Counted from the first letter of the stretch, positions 1-8,783 are shown. The stretch: DNA of 64,000 bases from JAURNZ01 sp036337715 (GCA_036337715.1 JAYZDS010000009.1:124001-188000); one strand, 5' to 3'. Made by a program: numbers and translations. Notes: generated from the letters alone by a model not told the origin.

Positions 1-254
1 TATCTTATCAGCCAACCATAAGGAATCTCTCTCATCATGTATTGTATGGACGAAAATGCTTTCTCCGTTGTCGGGACATAATACATCAACAGAAAAATAC
101 CACTTAATACTTGAACGGCCAACATAACTAGGGCGATGGCCCCCATCGCATACCAAAAGTTCAGCGAATGATGAACATAATATTCTTTGAGGTTTTTGCT
201 TAAAAAACTTGCAATTGGTAGACGTTTTTCTATCCAGCTTCCTAACTTAGACAT
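1..254 (-). CDS. petB: Cytochrome b of the bc1 complex, N-terminal part (cut by window edge)
   Basis: About 84 N-terminal residues are visible and the frame stays open to base 1, so the gene continues outside the window. The protein starts MSKLGSWIEKRLP, followed by a first membrane helix (AMGAIALVMLAVQVLSGIFL) and the MYYVPTTEKAFSS segment typical of cytochrome b. It would carry the two b hemes of ubiquinol-cytochrome c reductase in the inner membrane. Its ATG overlaps the stop of the Rieske gene by 8 bases, which indicates translational coupling in a petA-petB(-petC) operon. Confidence 0.9.
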   Translation of the reverse strand, partial: MSKLGSWIEKRLPIASFLSKNLKEYYVHHSLNFWYAMGAIALVMLAVQVLSGIFLLMYYVPTTEKAFSSIQYMMREIPYGWLIR

Positions 255-840
255 AGCTTTTATCTCCAGGTTTTTCAGCACCGATCACAATTGTATTTGC
301 ATCAGGAAAATAATATGGCGGGACCATTAGGTTGGTTGGAGCAGGTACTTTTTTGTAAACCCTGCCAGCAAGATCAAATTTTGAACCATGACATGCACAA
401 AAAAACCCGCCTTCCCATGTCTTATCAACGCTGCCTAGTTCTGGCTTATATGTTGGCGAGCAGCCAAGATGAGTGCAGATTGCAACGACAACAAAAATAT
501 CTTTATTAATGGATCTAAAGTCATTATCTGTGTTTTCAGGCTGTTTTGAATATAGTGAATTAGGGTCCCGAAGATAGGGGTCTTTAACTTCTAGCTCGTT
601 TATTTGAGATTGAGTTCTTCTAATTACATATATTGGCATACCTTGCCAAGTTACAGTTATCTTCTCATTTGGTAACAAGTTTTTTATATCAACGGTTATT
701 GGCGCAGCTGCACTTTGAGCTTTTTTTCCTGGCTGCATTGATTTTATAAAAGGCCAGAAAGCAAACAACGCACCAACCACGCTCAAGCTTGATAAAATAA
801 ATTTTAAAAACTGTCTTCGACTCTTGCTTTTAACTGCCAT
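247..840 (-). CDS. petA: Rieske iron-sulfur subunit of ubiquinol-cytochrome c reductase
   Basis: This 197-residue protein is the [2Fe-2S] subunit of the bc1 complex and passes electrons from ubiquinol to cytochrome c1. The N-terminus has a twin-arginine motif (SRRQFLKF, residues 7-14) followed by a hydrophobic anchor. Box I is CTHLGC (122-127) and box II is CACHGS (148-153). By family knowledge C122, H124, C148 and H151 bind the cluster, and C127-C150 form the disulfide. I chose the ATG at 840 rather than the in-frame ATG at 849 because an AAGGA lies 8 bases upstream of the former. It is the first gene of the petA-petB operon. Confidence 0.96.
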   Translation of the reverse strand: MAVKSKSRRQFLKFILSSLSVVGALFAFWPFIKSMQPGKKAQSAAAPITVDIKNLLPNEKITVTWQGMPIYVIRRTQSQINELEVKDPYLRDPNSLYSKQPENTDNDFRSINKDIFVVVAICTHLGCSPTYKPELGSVDKTWEGGFFCACHGSKFDLAGRVYKKVPAPTNLMVPPYYFPDANTIVIGAEKPGDKSYV

Positions 841-904
841 AATAATCATCCTTGATCTTTAATCAAGACGAATTATAGGACAAAATTTAAAAAAAGCCTA
901 TTAA

Positions 905-2305
905 TTAACAATCAAAACTAATTGTAGGATCAACCGCATGTAATTTTTTTTCAATTTGCATCTTAATTTCGTCTAATCTGGCTTGCGATAATGCACTATA
1001 TCTTAAGGTTAAAGCATTGGTCGTATTCGACGCTCTAATGATTGCCCAGCCATCATTAAAACTCAACCTAACACCATCTATAGTATTAATTTCTACATCC
1101 TTGTAATCGATGTTTTTAATGAAATCTTCAATAATTTGAAATTTCTTTGACTCCTCAACGTTCACAATTAATTCATGCGTACTGAATGTTTGAGGAACAA
1201 ATGAAATGATATCATCTAAGGTAACGTTTTCATTAGCAACAAGTTGAAGCAATACTGCGCCAGCTGCAAATGCATCATCAAAATCGTACCAATAATATGG
1301 CAGAAAAATATGACCACTCATTTCTCCACCAATTTCTGCATCTGAAGACACCATCTTCCTTCTAATTTTAGAGTGTCCTGTTTGCCACATGATTGGCTGT
1401 CCACCCCATTTTATAATCAAGTCTGTTAAATAATTTTCACACTTTACATCAAAAACAATTTTTGCACCTGGCTTTTTAGATAACAAATGCTTGGACAGAA
1501 GAAGCATTAATTGATCAGGCCAAACAATAATCCCCGTAGAAGTGACAACCCCTAATCGATCCGCATCACCGTCGAATGCGAGTCCTAAGTCTGCTTTTTC
1601 ATCCTGAACTTTTTGTTGAAGATCGACTAAGTTTTTTGGGTCGCCAGGGTTGGGGTGGTGATTAGGAAACTGTCCATCTGGCTCACAAAACAAAGGGATC
1701 ACATTCATACCCAATGCACGGTACAAAGACTCAACAATTACGCCAGCAATCCCATTCCCGCCGTCAATAACAATTTTTAAAGGTCTTTTGATTTTTATAC
1801 GCTCTTTCATTTCAGCAATATAACGGTCCTTAACATCTAAGGTCTCAACTGACTTTAGCTCATGTAGGTCACCAAAGTTATTTGCATTGATTCTTTTTTT
1901 TATCTCATCAATGATTTCTGCGGGAAGGGGAACACCATCCATATAGAGCTTTATGCCATTATAATCTTTTGGGTTATGGCTGGCCGTAATCATTATGCCA
2001 TCGGGAGATACAAACTTTGTTGCATAATTAAGGACAGGGGTTGGCACCTCTCCGATATAAACCACTTCAACGCCACCCTCAATTAAACCCGAGACCATTG
2101 CTTCATAAAACTGCGGCGATGAATAGCGCACATCTCGACCAACAACGACTTTTTGTCTACCTGCTTCTTTTACAAGTGCCGCAAAAACTCGACCTATGGC
2201 GTAATAATCATTTGTAAATAATGTCTTATCAACAATGCCTCTAATGTCATATGCTCTAAATATTTCTGGACAAGGCTGATTATTAATTTGATATGGCCCA
2301 CTCAT
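905..2305 (-). CDS. algC: Phosphomannomutase/phosphoglucomutase
   Basis: This 466-residue enzyme of the alpha-D-phosphohexomutase family interconverts hexose 6- and 1-phosphates for LPS and exopolysaccharide precursors. The phosphoserine loop TASHNP, the Mg-binding DGDADRLG, the sugar-binding GGEMSGH and the C-terminal phosphate-binding SNTTNALTLR are all visible and in the usual order. The start at MSGPYQ was chosen because a GAGG lies about 9 bases upstream and it begins one base after the dut stop; a longer frame would overlap dut. PMM and PGM activities cannot be told apart by eye. Confidence 0.92.
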   Translation of the reverse strand: MSGPYQINNQPCPEIFRAYDIRGIVDKTLFTNDYYAIGRVFAALVKEAGRQKVVVGRDVRYSSPQFYEAMVSGLIEGGVEVVYIGEVPTPVLNYATKFVSPDGIMITASHNPKDYNGIKLYMDGVPLPAEIIDEIKKRINANNFGDLHELKSVETLDVKDRYIAEMKERIKIKRPLKIVIDGGNGIAGVIVESLYRALGMNVIPLFCEPDGQFPNHHPNPGDPKNLVDLQQKVQDEKADLGLAFDGDADRLGVVTSTGIIVWPDQLMLLLSKHLLSKKPGAKIVFDVKCENYLTDLIIKWGGQPIMWQTGHSKIRRKMVSSDAEIGGEMSGHIFLPYYWYDFDDAFAAGAVLLQLVANENVTLDDIISFVPQTFSTHELIVNVEESKKFQIIEDFIKNIDYKDVEINTIDGVRLSFNDGWAIIRASNTTNALTLRYSALSQARLDEIKMQIEKKLHAVDPTISFDC

Positions 2306-2306
2306 T

Positions 2307-2801
2307 TTAGACTTCCTCTGTTTCAGTAACGTGATCATTTACCTTGAATCGACCTGTGCTACCAAAACCTGAGTCACCTCGACTGCTTGATTTGAACTCT
2401 TCAACGATTTGAAATTTCGGTTGCGCCACAGGCAAAAAAACCATTTGTGCAATTCGCTCACCTGGCTCTATCACATAGGCTTCCTCACTAGAGTTCCAAC
2501 ATGAAATTTTGATTTCACCTTGATAATCAGAGTCAATAAGCCCAACACCGTTGCCAAGCACAATACCTTTTTTATGACCTAAACCCGACCTTGGCATTAA
2601 AACTGCAGCATATTCAGGGTTAGCAACAAAAACAGCTATGCCACTACTAATCAACACTCGTTGTTTAGGAGCAACATTTAAGGGCTCATCTAAGCAGGCT
2701 CTTAAATCCATTCCTGCTGAACCGGGCGTTGCATATTCAACATTTAAAAATTTCGTACCTATTCTCTTATCAAGAATCTTTACTTCCACTTGATTTAACA
2801 T
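2307..2801 (-). CDS. dut: Deoxyuridine 5'-triphosphate nucleotidohydrolase
   Basis: This 164-residue trimeric dUTPase hydrolyses dUTP to dUMP and PPi, keeping uracil out of DNA and supplying dUMP for thymidylate. All five family motifs are present: GSAGMDLRA, PRSGLG, GLIDSDYQGEI, GERIAQMVF and the glycine-rich C-terminal RGDSGFGSTG. An AGAGGT Shine-Dalgarno lies 7 bases before the ATG. The gene begins inside the end of the upstream L,D-transpeptidase gene and is followed after one base by algC, so the three are probably co-transcribed. Confidence 0.95.
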   Translation of the reverse strand: MLNQVEVKILDKRIGTKFLNVEYATPGSAGMDLRACLDEPLNVAPKQRVLISSGIAVFVANPEYAAVLMPRSGLGHKKGIVLGNGVGLIDSDYQGEIKISCWNSSEEAYVIEPGERIAQMVFLPVAQPKFQIVEEFKSSSRGDSGFGSTGRFKVNDHVTETEEV

Positions 2802-3726
2802 GTGCTTTACCTCTATTTGATTTTTTTACTGCTATTGGAACACCAGAATGTTTCTCAGCTAAAGTGTAAATGATTTGGTCACTTCTTTCACCTTGCTTTT
2901 GCCACTTAGCATATTGTCGCTTCATAGCCCGTTCTATTTCTGTCTCTGGGTGCATAAAATTTGCCATATCCCAATCTAAATCATTCTTATGCGATTCCAA
3001 ATATAATTTACCACCTTGAAACGCCAACTTCATTGGCTGATTAATCAAGTTTACGGGCGTATCTATAGCAGTATGACGGAATAACGCCTCAATATCTTCC
3101 GGATACATGTTAATACAACCTGCTGTTACTTTGCGACCAATACGGTTTGGGTCATTTGTACCATGAATTAAATAAGTTGGGTGAGACAATCTCATGGAAT
3201 ATTTGCCCAGCGGGTTGTCTGGCCCGGGCTTGATCATTTTGGGCATATCAACACCTTTTGAGACTTGATCATCATATAAAGACTTTGGCACAAACCAGAT
3301 TGGATCTTTCGTTTTTTCGATTACTTTGTATTTACCTAGTGGCGTTTCCCAACCCGACCGGCCAATACTTACTGGGAAAACATCTAATTTTTTTTCTTTT
3401 GGGCGAAAAAGATACAGCCTTCTTTCTGCTAAATTAACGACCATCCCATTTTGTTTAACATTCGGCAACATGAACATGGTCGGCAAAACAATGACACTAC
3501 CAAGTTCATAATTACCCTCGCTTAATCCTGGATTCGCTGACATTAAAACATCATAAGCAACATCATAAGACCTGGCCAGCTCATAAAGATCTTTTTCGCC
3601 TTTATATACCTTAAACTCTAAAGAGCCATAAACTGATTGACCATCTTTTAACGTATAAGTCTTTGCATAAACAGAGGTTGCGAGGAATAATAGCGAGATC
3701 ATCACATGAATCAATCTTTTTTTCAT
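2770..3726 (-). CDS. L,D-transpeptidase of the ErfK/YbiS/YkuD family, secreted
   Basis: This ~318-residue protein carries a signal peptide (KKRLIHVMISLLFLATSVYA). A LysM-like stretch follows (LYELARSYDVAYDVLMSANPG), then a YkuD domain with the HGT...AGCINM catalytic motif (His188 and Cys204 from the chosen start). The family forms 3-3 peptidoglycan cross-links or attaches lipoproteins in the periplasm. The start was set to the ATG at 3726, which has GAGG six bases upstream; in-frame ATGs at 3729 and 3738 and a TTG at 3741 are possible. The 3' end overlaps dut by 32 bases. Whether it cross-links or anchors lipoproteins cannot be decided here. Confidence 0.9.
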   Translation of the reverse strand: MKKRLIHVMISLLFLATSVYAKTYTLKDGQSVYGSLEFKVYKGEKDLYELARSYDVAYDVLMSANPGLSEGNYELGSVIVLPTMFMLPNVKQNGMVVNLAERRLYLFRPKEKKLDVFPVSIGRSGWETPLGKYKVIEKTKDPIWFVPKSLYDDQVSKGVDMPKMIKPGPDNPLGKYSMRLSHPTYLIHGTNDPNRIGRKVTAGCINMYPEDIEALFRHTAIDTPVNLINQPMKLAFQGGKLYLESHKNDLDWDMANFMHPETEIERAMKRQYAKWQKQGERSDQIIYTLAEKHSGVPIAVKKSNRGKAHVKSSGSKDS

Positions 3727-3833
3727 CATTTTCCTCATCAATTTTAAACCCAGTTATTTAAACATTTAATAAAAGACATACTCCGCATAATAAATGACAT
3801 CCTACCAACTATCAATACTGATATTCCCCTTGT

Positions 3834-3861
3834 TTGATTCAAATAAAATACTATGTACAAT
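3834..3861 (+). promoter_or_regulatory. Candidate xseA promoter, possibly giving a leaderless transcript
   Basis: TTGATT (3834-3839), a 16-base spacer and TACAAT (3856-3861) lie so that transcription would start at or next to the xseA ATG at 3869, only 7 bases after the -10. No Shine-Dalgarno is visible. The matches are moderate, and the region is AT-rich. Confidence 0.4.
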
Positions 3862-3868
3862 ATGGCAT

Positions 3869-5053
3869 ATGACGCAACTCACACCCATAAGCGTAAGCAA
3901 ACTCAACACATTGGTTAAATCCCTTTTAGATACTCACCTAGAGTCTGTCTTAATCGAGGGAGAAATTTCTAATCTCATGAAAGCCAGCTCAGGACACTGG
4001 TATTTTTCCCTTAAAGATCAAAATGCCCAAATAAGCTGTGTTTGTTTCAAACAATATCAACAAGGCATAGACCTAAAACAAGGGGATCAAGTTCAAATTT
4101 TAGCCAAGGTAACGCTTTACGAAGCAAGAGGGACGTATCAATGCATTGTTTACAATATCATGCCTGTTGGGTTTGGTGCTAAACAAGCTGAATTTGAAAG
4201 GCTTAAAAAAAAGCTTAATGACGAGGGCTTATTCGCAGAAGATAAAAAGAGGGCAATCCCAAGTATGCCGCAACACATTGGACTAATCACATCAGCACAA
4301 GGCGCGGCAGTTCATGATATCTTAAACATCTTAAAAAAAAGGATGCCCATGATTAGGGTAACTATTTTCCCTGCCATGGTTCAAGGTATAGAAGCAGCAC
4401 AAACACTTATTGATGCCCTTGAAAAAGCCTATGTGTATGAAGGCTGTGATGCTTTCATCATCACACGTGGTGGCGGCAGCATTGAAGACCTTTGGCCATT
4501 CAATGATGAACAACTAGCTAGAAAAATTGCGGCCTCACCAAAGCCTATCATTTCAGCTGTTGGTCACGAGGTAGATTTTACTATCGCAGACTTTGTTTCA
4601 GATAAAAGAGCACCCACGCCTTCAGGTGCTGCTGAAATCATCAGCCCTGATCAAGCTTACTTGAAAACTCAACTTGAACAAATTAATTGGCAGCTTCACC
4701 ATCGTATGCAACAAAAAGTCGAAGCAGTTTTTGAGCAAGTGAAACAATTTCAACAAAGATTACTTACCCCGAGCCAATTGATAGAGCGATTGAAAGAAAA
4801 GATAGGCCATTATTTTCAAAACCTAAACCATGCACAACAAAAAAATTTGCAATCACATCAACACAACCTTTCATTAGTGGTAGAGAAAATAGAAATTTTA
4901 AGCCCTTTAAAAACATTAAAAAGAGGTTATGGCATTATTCTAAATAAAAACAAAAAAGCAATTAGCTCCGTAAAACAGTTAAGCCCAAAAGAAGATGTTA
5001 AGATTAAGTTGGAAGATGGTAGTGCTTTAGCAACCATCAAAGAATTGATTTAA
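3869..5053 (+). CDS. xseA: Exodeoxyribonuclease VII large subunit
   Basis: This 394-residue nuclease subunit degrades single-stranded DNA together with XseB. The N-terminal OB-fold (VLIEGEISNLMKASSGHWYFSLKD) is clear. The catalytic core follows with IGLITSAQGAAVHDI, TRGGGSIEDLWPFNDE, SAVGHEVDFTIADFVSDKRAPTPS and a long coiled-coil C-terminal part. The ATG at 3869 (MTQLTPISV) fits homologues; the 25 extra residues of the longer frame do not. It is monocistronic and divergent from the L,D-transpeptidase gene. No xseB is seen in the window. Confidence 0.95.
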   Translation: MTQLTPISVSKLNTLVKSLLDTHLESVLIEGEISNLMKASSGHWYFSLKDQNAQISCVCFKQYQQGIDLKQGDQVQILAKVTLYEARGTYQCIVYNIMPVGFGAKQAEFERLKKKLNDEGLFAEDKKRAIPSMPQHIGLITSAQGAAVHDILNILKKRMPMIRVTIFPAMVQGIEAAQTLIDALEKAYVYEGCDAFIITRGGGSIEDLWPFNDEQLARKIAASPKPIISAVGHEVDFTIADFVSDKRAPTPSGAAEIISPDQAYLKTQLEQINWQLHHRMQQKVEAVFEQVKQFQQRLLTPSQLIERLKEKIGHYFQNLNHAQQKNLQSHQHNLSLVVEKIEILSPLKTLKRGYGIILNKNKKAISSVKQLSPKEDVKIKLEDGSALATIKELI

Positions 5054-5109
5054 CCATAAAGCTGCAGCACCACTGTTAGGCAAGCCCTGCCGTTTTTATT
5101 ATCTACGAA

Positions 5110-5445
5110 TTGTTTTGTATAAACTTCGCAATTACTGTATTGAACAAAAAGCATACTCTTAATAAGCTTTTTCAAATGATGAAGTTTGTCTTTTTTATTT
5201 TCATAGCTTACAGCATATGCTTTTTAGTCATAGCAAATAAAAAAAATCAACGAACAAACATCCCTGGTATACTTAAAAACATCTCTTCATTATCAATTAA
5301 CCACTTGGTCATATATGAGAACTGTATTGAGATAGAGGGTAAAACGCAAACGCTTAACAAACTATTTAGCACGCTTGAAGACTTGCCATTATGTAATACT
5401 TTAATAACCCGACAAGAAAAAACTTATGTATATTTTTCAACCTAG
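5110..5445 (+). CDS. PilN/HofN-like pilus or competence assembly protein (short)
   Basis: A 111-residue reading from a TTG, or 89 residues from the ATG at 5176. A single membrane helix (KFVFFIFIAYSICFLVIA) is followed by a small periplasmic part. The pattern LSINHLVIYENCIEIEGKTQ then FSTLEDLP resembles the C-terminal half of PilN/HofN proteins, which link the inner-membrane platform to the secretin. With the TTG start the INFAITVLNKKH segment resembles the start of HofN. The next gene overlaps its end by 20 bases and a secretin follows, which supports the assignment. It is much shorter than normal PilN and pilM is absent. Moderate confidence in identity, higher that it is a real gene. Confidence 0.6.
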   Translation: MFCINFAITVLNKKHTLNKLFQMMKFVFFIFIAYSICFLVIANKKNQRTNIPGILKNISSLSINHLVIYENCIEIEGKTQTLNKLFSTLEDLPLCNTLITRQEKTYVYFST

Positions 5446-5713
5446 CCCTATATACATACTTTTACTTGTTTGCCTTAGCGGCTCTTTTGCCTCGACCAAT
5501 GTGTTTGCCGTCAAATCCTTTCAACTCGAAATAAATACACTCTTACAAATTCAAACCCCTAACTATATCGGGATAAACGATTGTTTACATATTGAAACAA
5601 ACATTTCTTGGCAAACCTTACAAGTCATTGCAGCTAAAATTAATCACTGGCATAAATTTGAAATTAAGAAAGATAGTCAGGGCCTTTTTTTTCTTGGAGA
5701 TATATGCAAATAG
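5426..5713 (+). CDS. Small secreted or membrane protein of the secretin locus (PilO/PilP position)
   Basis: I do not recognise this 95-residue protein by sequence. It begins with a hydrophobic segment (PIYILLLVCLSGSFAS) that could be a signal peptide or anchor, followed by about 70 residues with a SWQTLQVIAAKINHWHKFEI stretch. It overlaps the PilN-like gene by 20 bases and the secretin gene by 10 bases, so translation is probably coupled. Its position corresponds to PilO/PilP or HofO/HofP in gammaproteobacterial pil/hof operons. The function is inferred from place only. Confidence 0.6.
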   Translation: MYIFQPSPIYILLLVCLSGSFASTNVFAVKSFQLEINTLLQIQTPNYIGINDCLHIETNISWQTLQVIAAKINHWHKFEIKKDSQGLFFLGDICK

Positions 5714-6795
5714 TGCTAATCATGCTGGTTGGCATACTATTATTAGGACCATCGACTCACAATCCATTCTCAGGAATTCATGTAGATTCCCAAAAAGATG
5801 GTTTTGTAGTCTCTGCTGAAGATGCTTCCCTCAGTGAGATCATCGAAGAAATATGCTGGTCAACAAAACGACCATGTCATACAGAAAACATCAATGAAAA
5901 AATAAATTTTCCACCTACTTTTTTTAAAAACGATGAATGGCAAGAGTGGCTAAACACTCATTTTCAAATTAATTTTTATCCTGCCACACAAACATTTAAA
6001 TCACCCAAACAAACCAAGCACAAAATCATTAGAGATATGTATAAACCGAGTTTTCAAAAGCCATCTGAGTTGAAGAAGAAGCTGCAAAAAAGTATAGAGT
6101 CAAATAGAGTTATTTTAAAAGATATCGATGTACTTAATACGTTATATATTTATGCCAATATTGACAAAATGACTGATATCAAACAGCTTGCTCAAAAGCT
6201 AGATTGTCAACCACCACATATTTTAGCCAAGATTGATGTTATTTCTGTCTCTTCAGAAGCACTCCGAGATCTTGGCGTTGATGTTTTTGGCACATGGCTT
6301 AAGCTTAGCCATAATCAAATTTTAGGCCTCGAGCTTTTAAAAAAAATAACCATACTAGAAACGAAAGGACAAGCATCGTATCTTGCAAAACCGACAAGTA
6401 TTTTATTGCCAAATCAAAAAATGACAATAAAAAATCTTGAAAAAACAAAAGGGGTAACACAACCAGCAACCTTAGATTTATCCATGCAGTTTGATTTTCA
6501 AGGCAACGAGGGTATTTTTGCAACCTTTGAGCTTAAACATGTTTATTTAACTAACAATCAATTTACTGAGCATCAGTTTAAAAACAATACATTACTTATC
6601 AATAATGAAGTTTCGCTTATTGGTGGACTAAGAGAAAAAAACATCGTTTTCGAAAATCACTGTTTCCCATGGATAGGAGAGATTCCAATTCTTGCAAACC
6701 TGTTGTGTCGCACAACAACTCACAACAAAGATCAAGTTGTTTTATTGTTTATTCATCCACAACGACTACAACGCTGTGTTCCATTACCCCAATAA
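5704..6795 (+). CDS. Short secretin, PilQ/HofQ family
   Basis: This 363-residue outer-membrane secretin is one of the shortest forms of the family. After a hydrophobic N-terminus there is a secretin/TonB short N-terminal domain (VSAEDASLSEIIEEICWSTK). An N1-type domain then ends in KLDCQPPHILAKIDVISVSSEALRDLGVDV. The C-terminal secretin domain has LLINNEVSLIGGLREK and the closing PWIGEIPILANLLC...VVLLFIHPQRL. It would form the pore for a type IV pilus or DNA-uptake pseudopilus. The usual partners pilM and a full pilP are missing here, so it may work in DNA uptake with proteins encoded elsewhere. Confidence 0.85.
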   Translation: MQIVLIMLVGILLLGPSTHNPFSGIHVDSQKDGFVVSAEDASLSEIIEEICWSTKRPCHTENINEKINFPPTFFKNDEWQEWLNTHFQINFYPATQTFKSPKQTKHKIIRDMYKPSFQKPSELKKKLQKSIESNRVILKDIDVLNTLYIYANIDKMTDIKQLAQKLDCQPPHILAKIDVISVSSEALRDLGVDVFGTWLKLSHNQILGLELLKKITILETKGQASYLAKPTSILLPNQKMTIKNLEKTKGVTQPATLDLSMQFDFQGNEGIFATFELKHVYLTNNQFTEHQFKNNTLLINNEVSLIGGLREKNIVFENHCFPWIGEIPILANLLCRTTTHNKDQVVLLFIHPQRLQRCVPLPQ

Positions 6796-6799
6796 GAAT

Positions 6800-6828
6800 T
6801 TGACAATCATGGTAATTGTGTACATTAT
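6800..6828 (+). promoter_or_regulatory. Promoter of tRNA-Gln
   Basis: A perfect TTGACA (6800-6805), a 17-base spacer and CATTAT (6823-6828) lie just upstream of the tRNA gene. The start would fall about 14 bases before the mature 5' end. Confidence 0.65.
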
Positions 6829-6848
6829 ATGTCTTATCGATAATCTGA

Positions 6849-6923
6849 TGGGGTGTCGCCAAGCGGTAAGGCACGGGGTTTTGATCCCCGCATGCGTAGG
6901 TTCGAATCCTACCACCCCAGCCA
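6849..6923 (+). tRNA. tRNA-Gln (anticodon TTG), CCA encoded
   Basis: The 75-base sequence folds into a standard cloverleaf. The acceptor stem is TGGGGTG paired with TACCCCA-type bases at the 3' side. The D-arm is GCCAAGCGGTAAGGC, the anticodon stem GGGG/CCCC encloses loop TTTTGAT with anticodon TTG at 6881-6883, and the T-arm has GTTCGAATC. The encoded 3' end is CCA. It closely matches the Escherichia coli glutamine tRNA pattern. It has its own promoter, and no clear hairpin terminator follows. Confidence 0.97.
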
Positions 6924-7031
6924 AAAAAAACTTCTTATCAATGCTTTTTAAATAAATCCGCAGAAAAGTTTAAGAATTTTTATTATTCATTATTGAGAAA
7001 AGATTTTTTTTGACATAACGTAATACTCACC

Positions 7032-8783
7032 ATGAAAGATAAAACACCACCACAAATTTTTAATATCTCTTTAGACATACCCGAGATTAATAGCCTAAAC
7101 AACACTGAATATAAGATCCCTTGGATGCGGGCTGTATCAACGTATACACTTTGTTCCAAATACAATAAATACAACAATAAACACCTTAAGAATTTATTAG
7201 AGACACTCGAGCAATTTAACACCCAACCAGAAAAACTAAAAAACCACATAAAAACCGTATTTTACTTTTTTTTCATTAATATTCTAGACAATATTCAAGA
7301 GTATCCTGATTATGATATCTTTAAAAAAGCTTCTGCTATAGCTCAACCTTGGCACAACTATCAAGACGAGCTATATATACAAAAATGCCACAAATATATC
7401 ATGAGGCAATTAAAAAACCAGCATTTTTTCAATCTAAACGAAAGCCCTTTACACAATCTTGCATCACATAAAAACAAGCGCGCAAAAATCACCATCCCAT
7501 ACCAACCTGAATTCTTAATAAAAATTTCGGCAAAACATACAAGTTTTGATCAAAAATACAAACCACCTACCAACCAATACTTTACACAAATTGGCAGGAA
7601 CTCATTATTTAAGTTTTCGGCTCATATTGCGCCACCAACTAAGCCCAAACTCCTTATAGAAGGGCTGGCACCTGATTTCAATGAAAAATTAACGACAAAC
7701 CTTATATCAAAAGGGCTTGCAGATGGTAACGGTGATTTAGTAGAAGATAATGACGGCAACCTCAAAATATGTACCCCAAAAGGCAGGGAGCTATTTCAAA
7801 AAATACTTGAGGAGCCTTGCTTTAGTCGAAAAATCACAAAGGAAGCCAGTGAAATCATCCAGAAAAATTATTTAAACATAATGGAGAAAAGAAAATCTCT
7901 TGAAGGATTTAGCTACACACACTCATTAGCGTTAACTATAGCTTGTTTGACTGAAGATACGAATGTTGGAAAACTGCCAGAACCACTGCTGCAAGAAGTT
8001 CAACGCCTTACAGACATTGCATACCAAATAAGCTGCATGGTTAATCAAGTCTACTCAACTCCAGAAGGAGACACTAAAACCGTTTTTTGCCCACAAGACA
8101 ACACCTTTTGCTACAACCTTGCAAGAGATATTATTGAACAAATAATAGAAAACAAAAAAACACTCATATTACAAAGCGGGCCACCAGTCAAAAATGACGG
8201 AAAATTTTCAACACACGCTTTTTATGTCACACTTAAATACTTGGAAGGCAACCGGCTAGAAATCATTTTAGTCGATGGTGGGTCAGGGTCAAAATACTTC
8301 ACCCCCGTTAAAAAAAACAAAAAAGATTTACAACAAAATGAATTCCACTACGCTGCTTTTAAGCCAGTTTCTCTAGATGATGGGGAGATGGTTAAAGTCG
8401 TCCAGAATTACATTTTTTCAATACTCATCCTACCATACACACTTAGTGATAAAAACACTGACAAAGAAACAAAGTATGACAATGAAGAAATAGGACCATC
8501 ACCAAGATGCCATGAACGGTTATGGGAAAATATCTTTTTAGTCCAAAAAGAAGATGGTCAATTTTTCAAAGGCTATCAGGAGAAATGCTATAAATTAGAG
8601 CGCTCAACCCTGAACCAAACTTTTAAAAAACAGGTTACAGGCAACTGCACTATACATAATTTTAAAAAAGCGCTACTAATTGCCACGGGCATGTCAGCCA
8701 TAGACTATGGCAGGCTTGAAGACACTTTGGTTCTTGGGCTAGACCAGTTGATAAACAAGCACGAGATGCAGTGTAAGGCATAG
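7032..8783 (+). CDS. Orphan 583-residue protein, possible CE-clan-like cysteine protease or effector
   Basis: I do not recognise the family. The protein has no signal peptide or membrane helix and is rich in Lys and Asn. The C-terminal third shows an ordered set of candidate catalytic residues: His395 in STHAFYVTLKYL, Asp415 in LEIILVDGGSGSKYF, Gln534 and Cys539 in KKQVTGNCTIHNFKKALL. The order H-D-Q-C with Gln five residues before Cys is that of CE-clan proteases (Ulp1, ElaD, YopJ types). The hydrophobic strand before Asp also fits. It stands alone between tRNA-Gln and prs, a typical place for accessory genes. The start ATG has no evident Shine-Dalgarno. The gene is confident; the protease idea is inference. 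Confidence 0.75.
   Translation: MKDKTPPQIFNISLDIPEINSLNNTEYKIPWMRAVSTYTLCSKYNKYNNKHLKNLLETLEQFNTQPEKLKNHIKTVFYFFFINILDNIQEYPDYDIFKKASAIAQPWHNYQDELYIQKCHKYIMRQLKNQHFFNLNESPLHNLASHKNKRAKITIPYQPEFLIKISAKHTSFDQKYKPPTNQYFTQIGRNSLFKFSAHIAPPTKPKLLIEGLAPDFNEKLTTNLISKGLADGNGDLVEDNDGNLKICTPKGRELFQKILEEPCFSRKITKEASEIIQKNYLNIMEKRKSLEGFSYTHSLALTIACLTEDTNVGKLPEPLLQEVQRLTDIAYQISCMVNQVYSTPEGDTKTVFCPQDNTFCYNLARDIIEQIIENKKTLILQSGPPVKNDGKFSTHAFYVTLKYLEGNRLEIILVDGGSGSKYFTPVKKNKKDLQQNEFHYAAFKPVSLDDGEMVKVVQNYIFSILILPYTLSDKNTDKETKYDNEEIGPSPRCHERLWENIFLVQKEDGQFFKGYQEKCYKLERSTLNQTFKKQVTGNCTIHNFKKALLIATGMSAIDYGRLEDTLVLGLDQLINKHEMQCKA

Noticed and set aside
291..509. 72-codon open frame antisense to petA
   Set aside because: Fully inside the Rieske gene, with no protein features.
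5077..5100. GGCA/TGCC mini-hairpin followed by GTTTTTATT after xseA
   Set aside because: A stem of only four bases; could be a weak terminator but not supportable.
7009..7032. TTGACA just before the 583-residue gene
   Set aside because: At normal spacing the -10 would fall inside the coding sequence (ATGAAA), so it is not a promoter for this gene.
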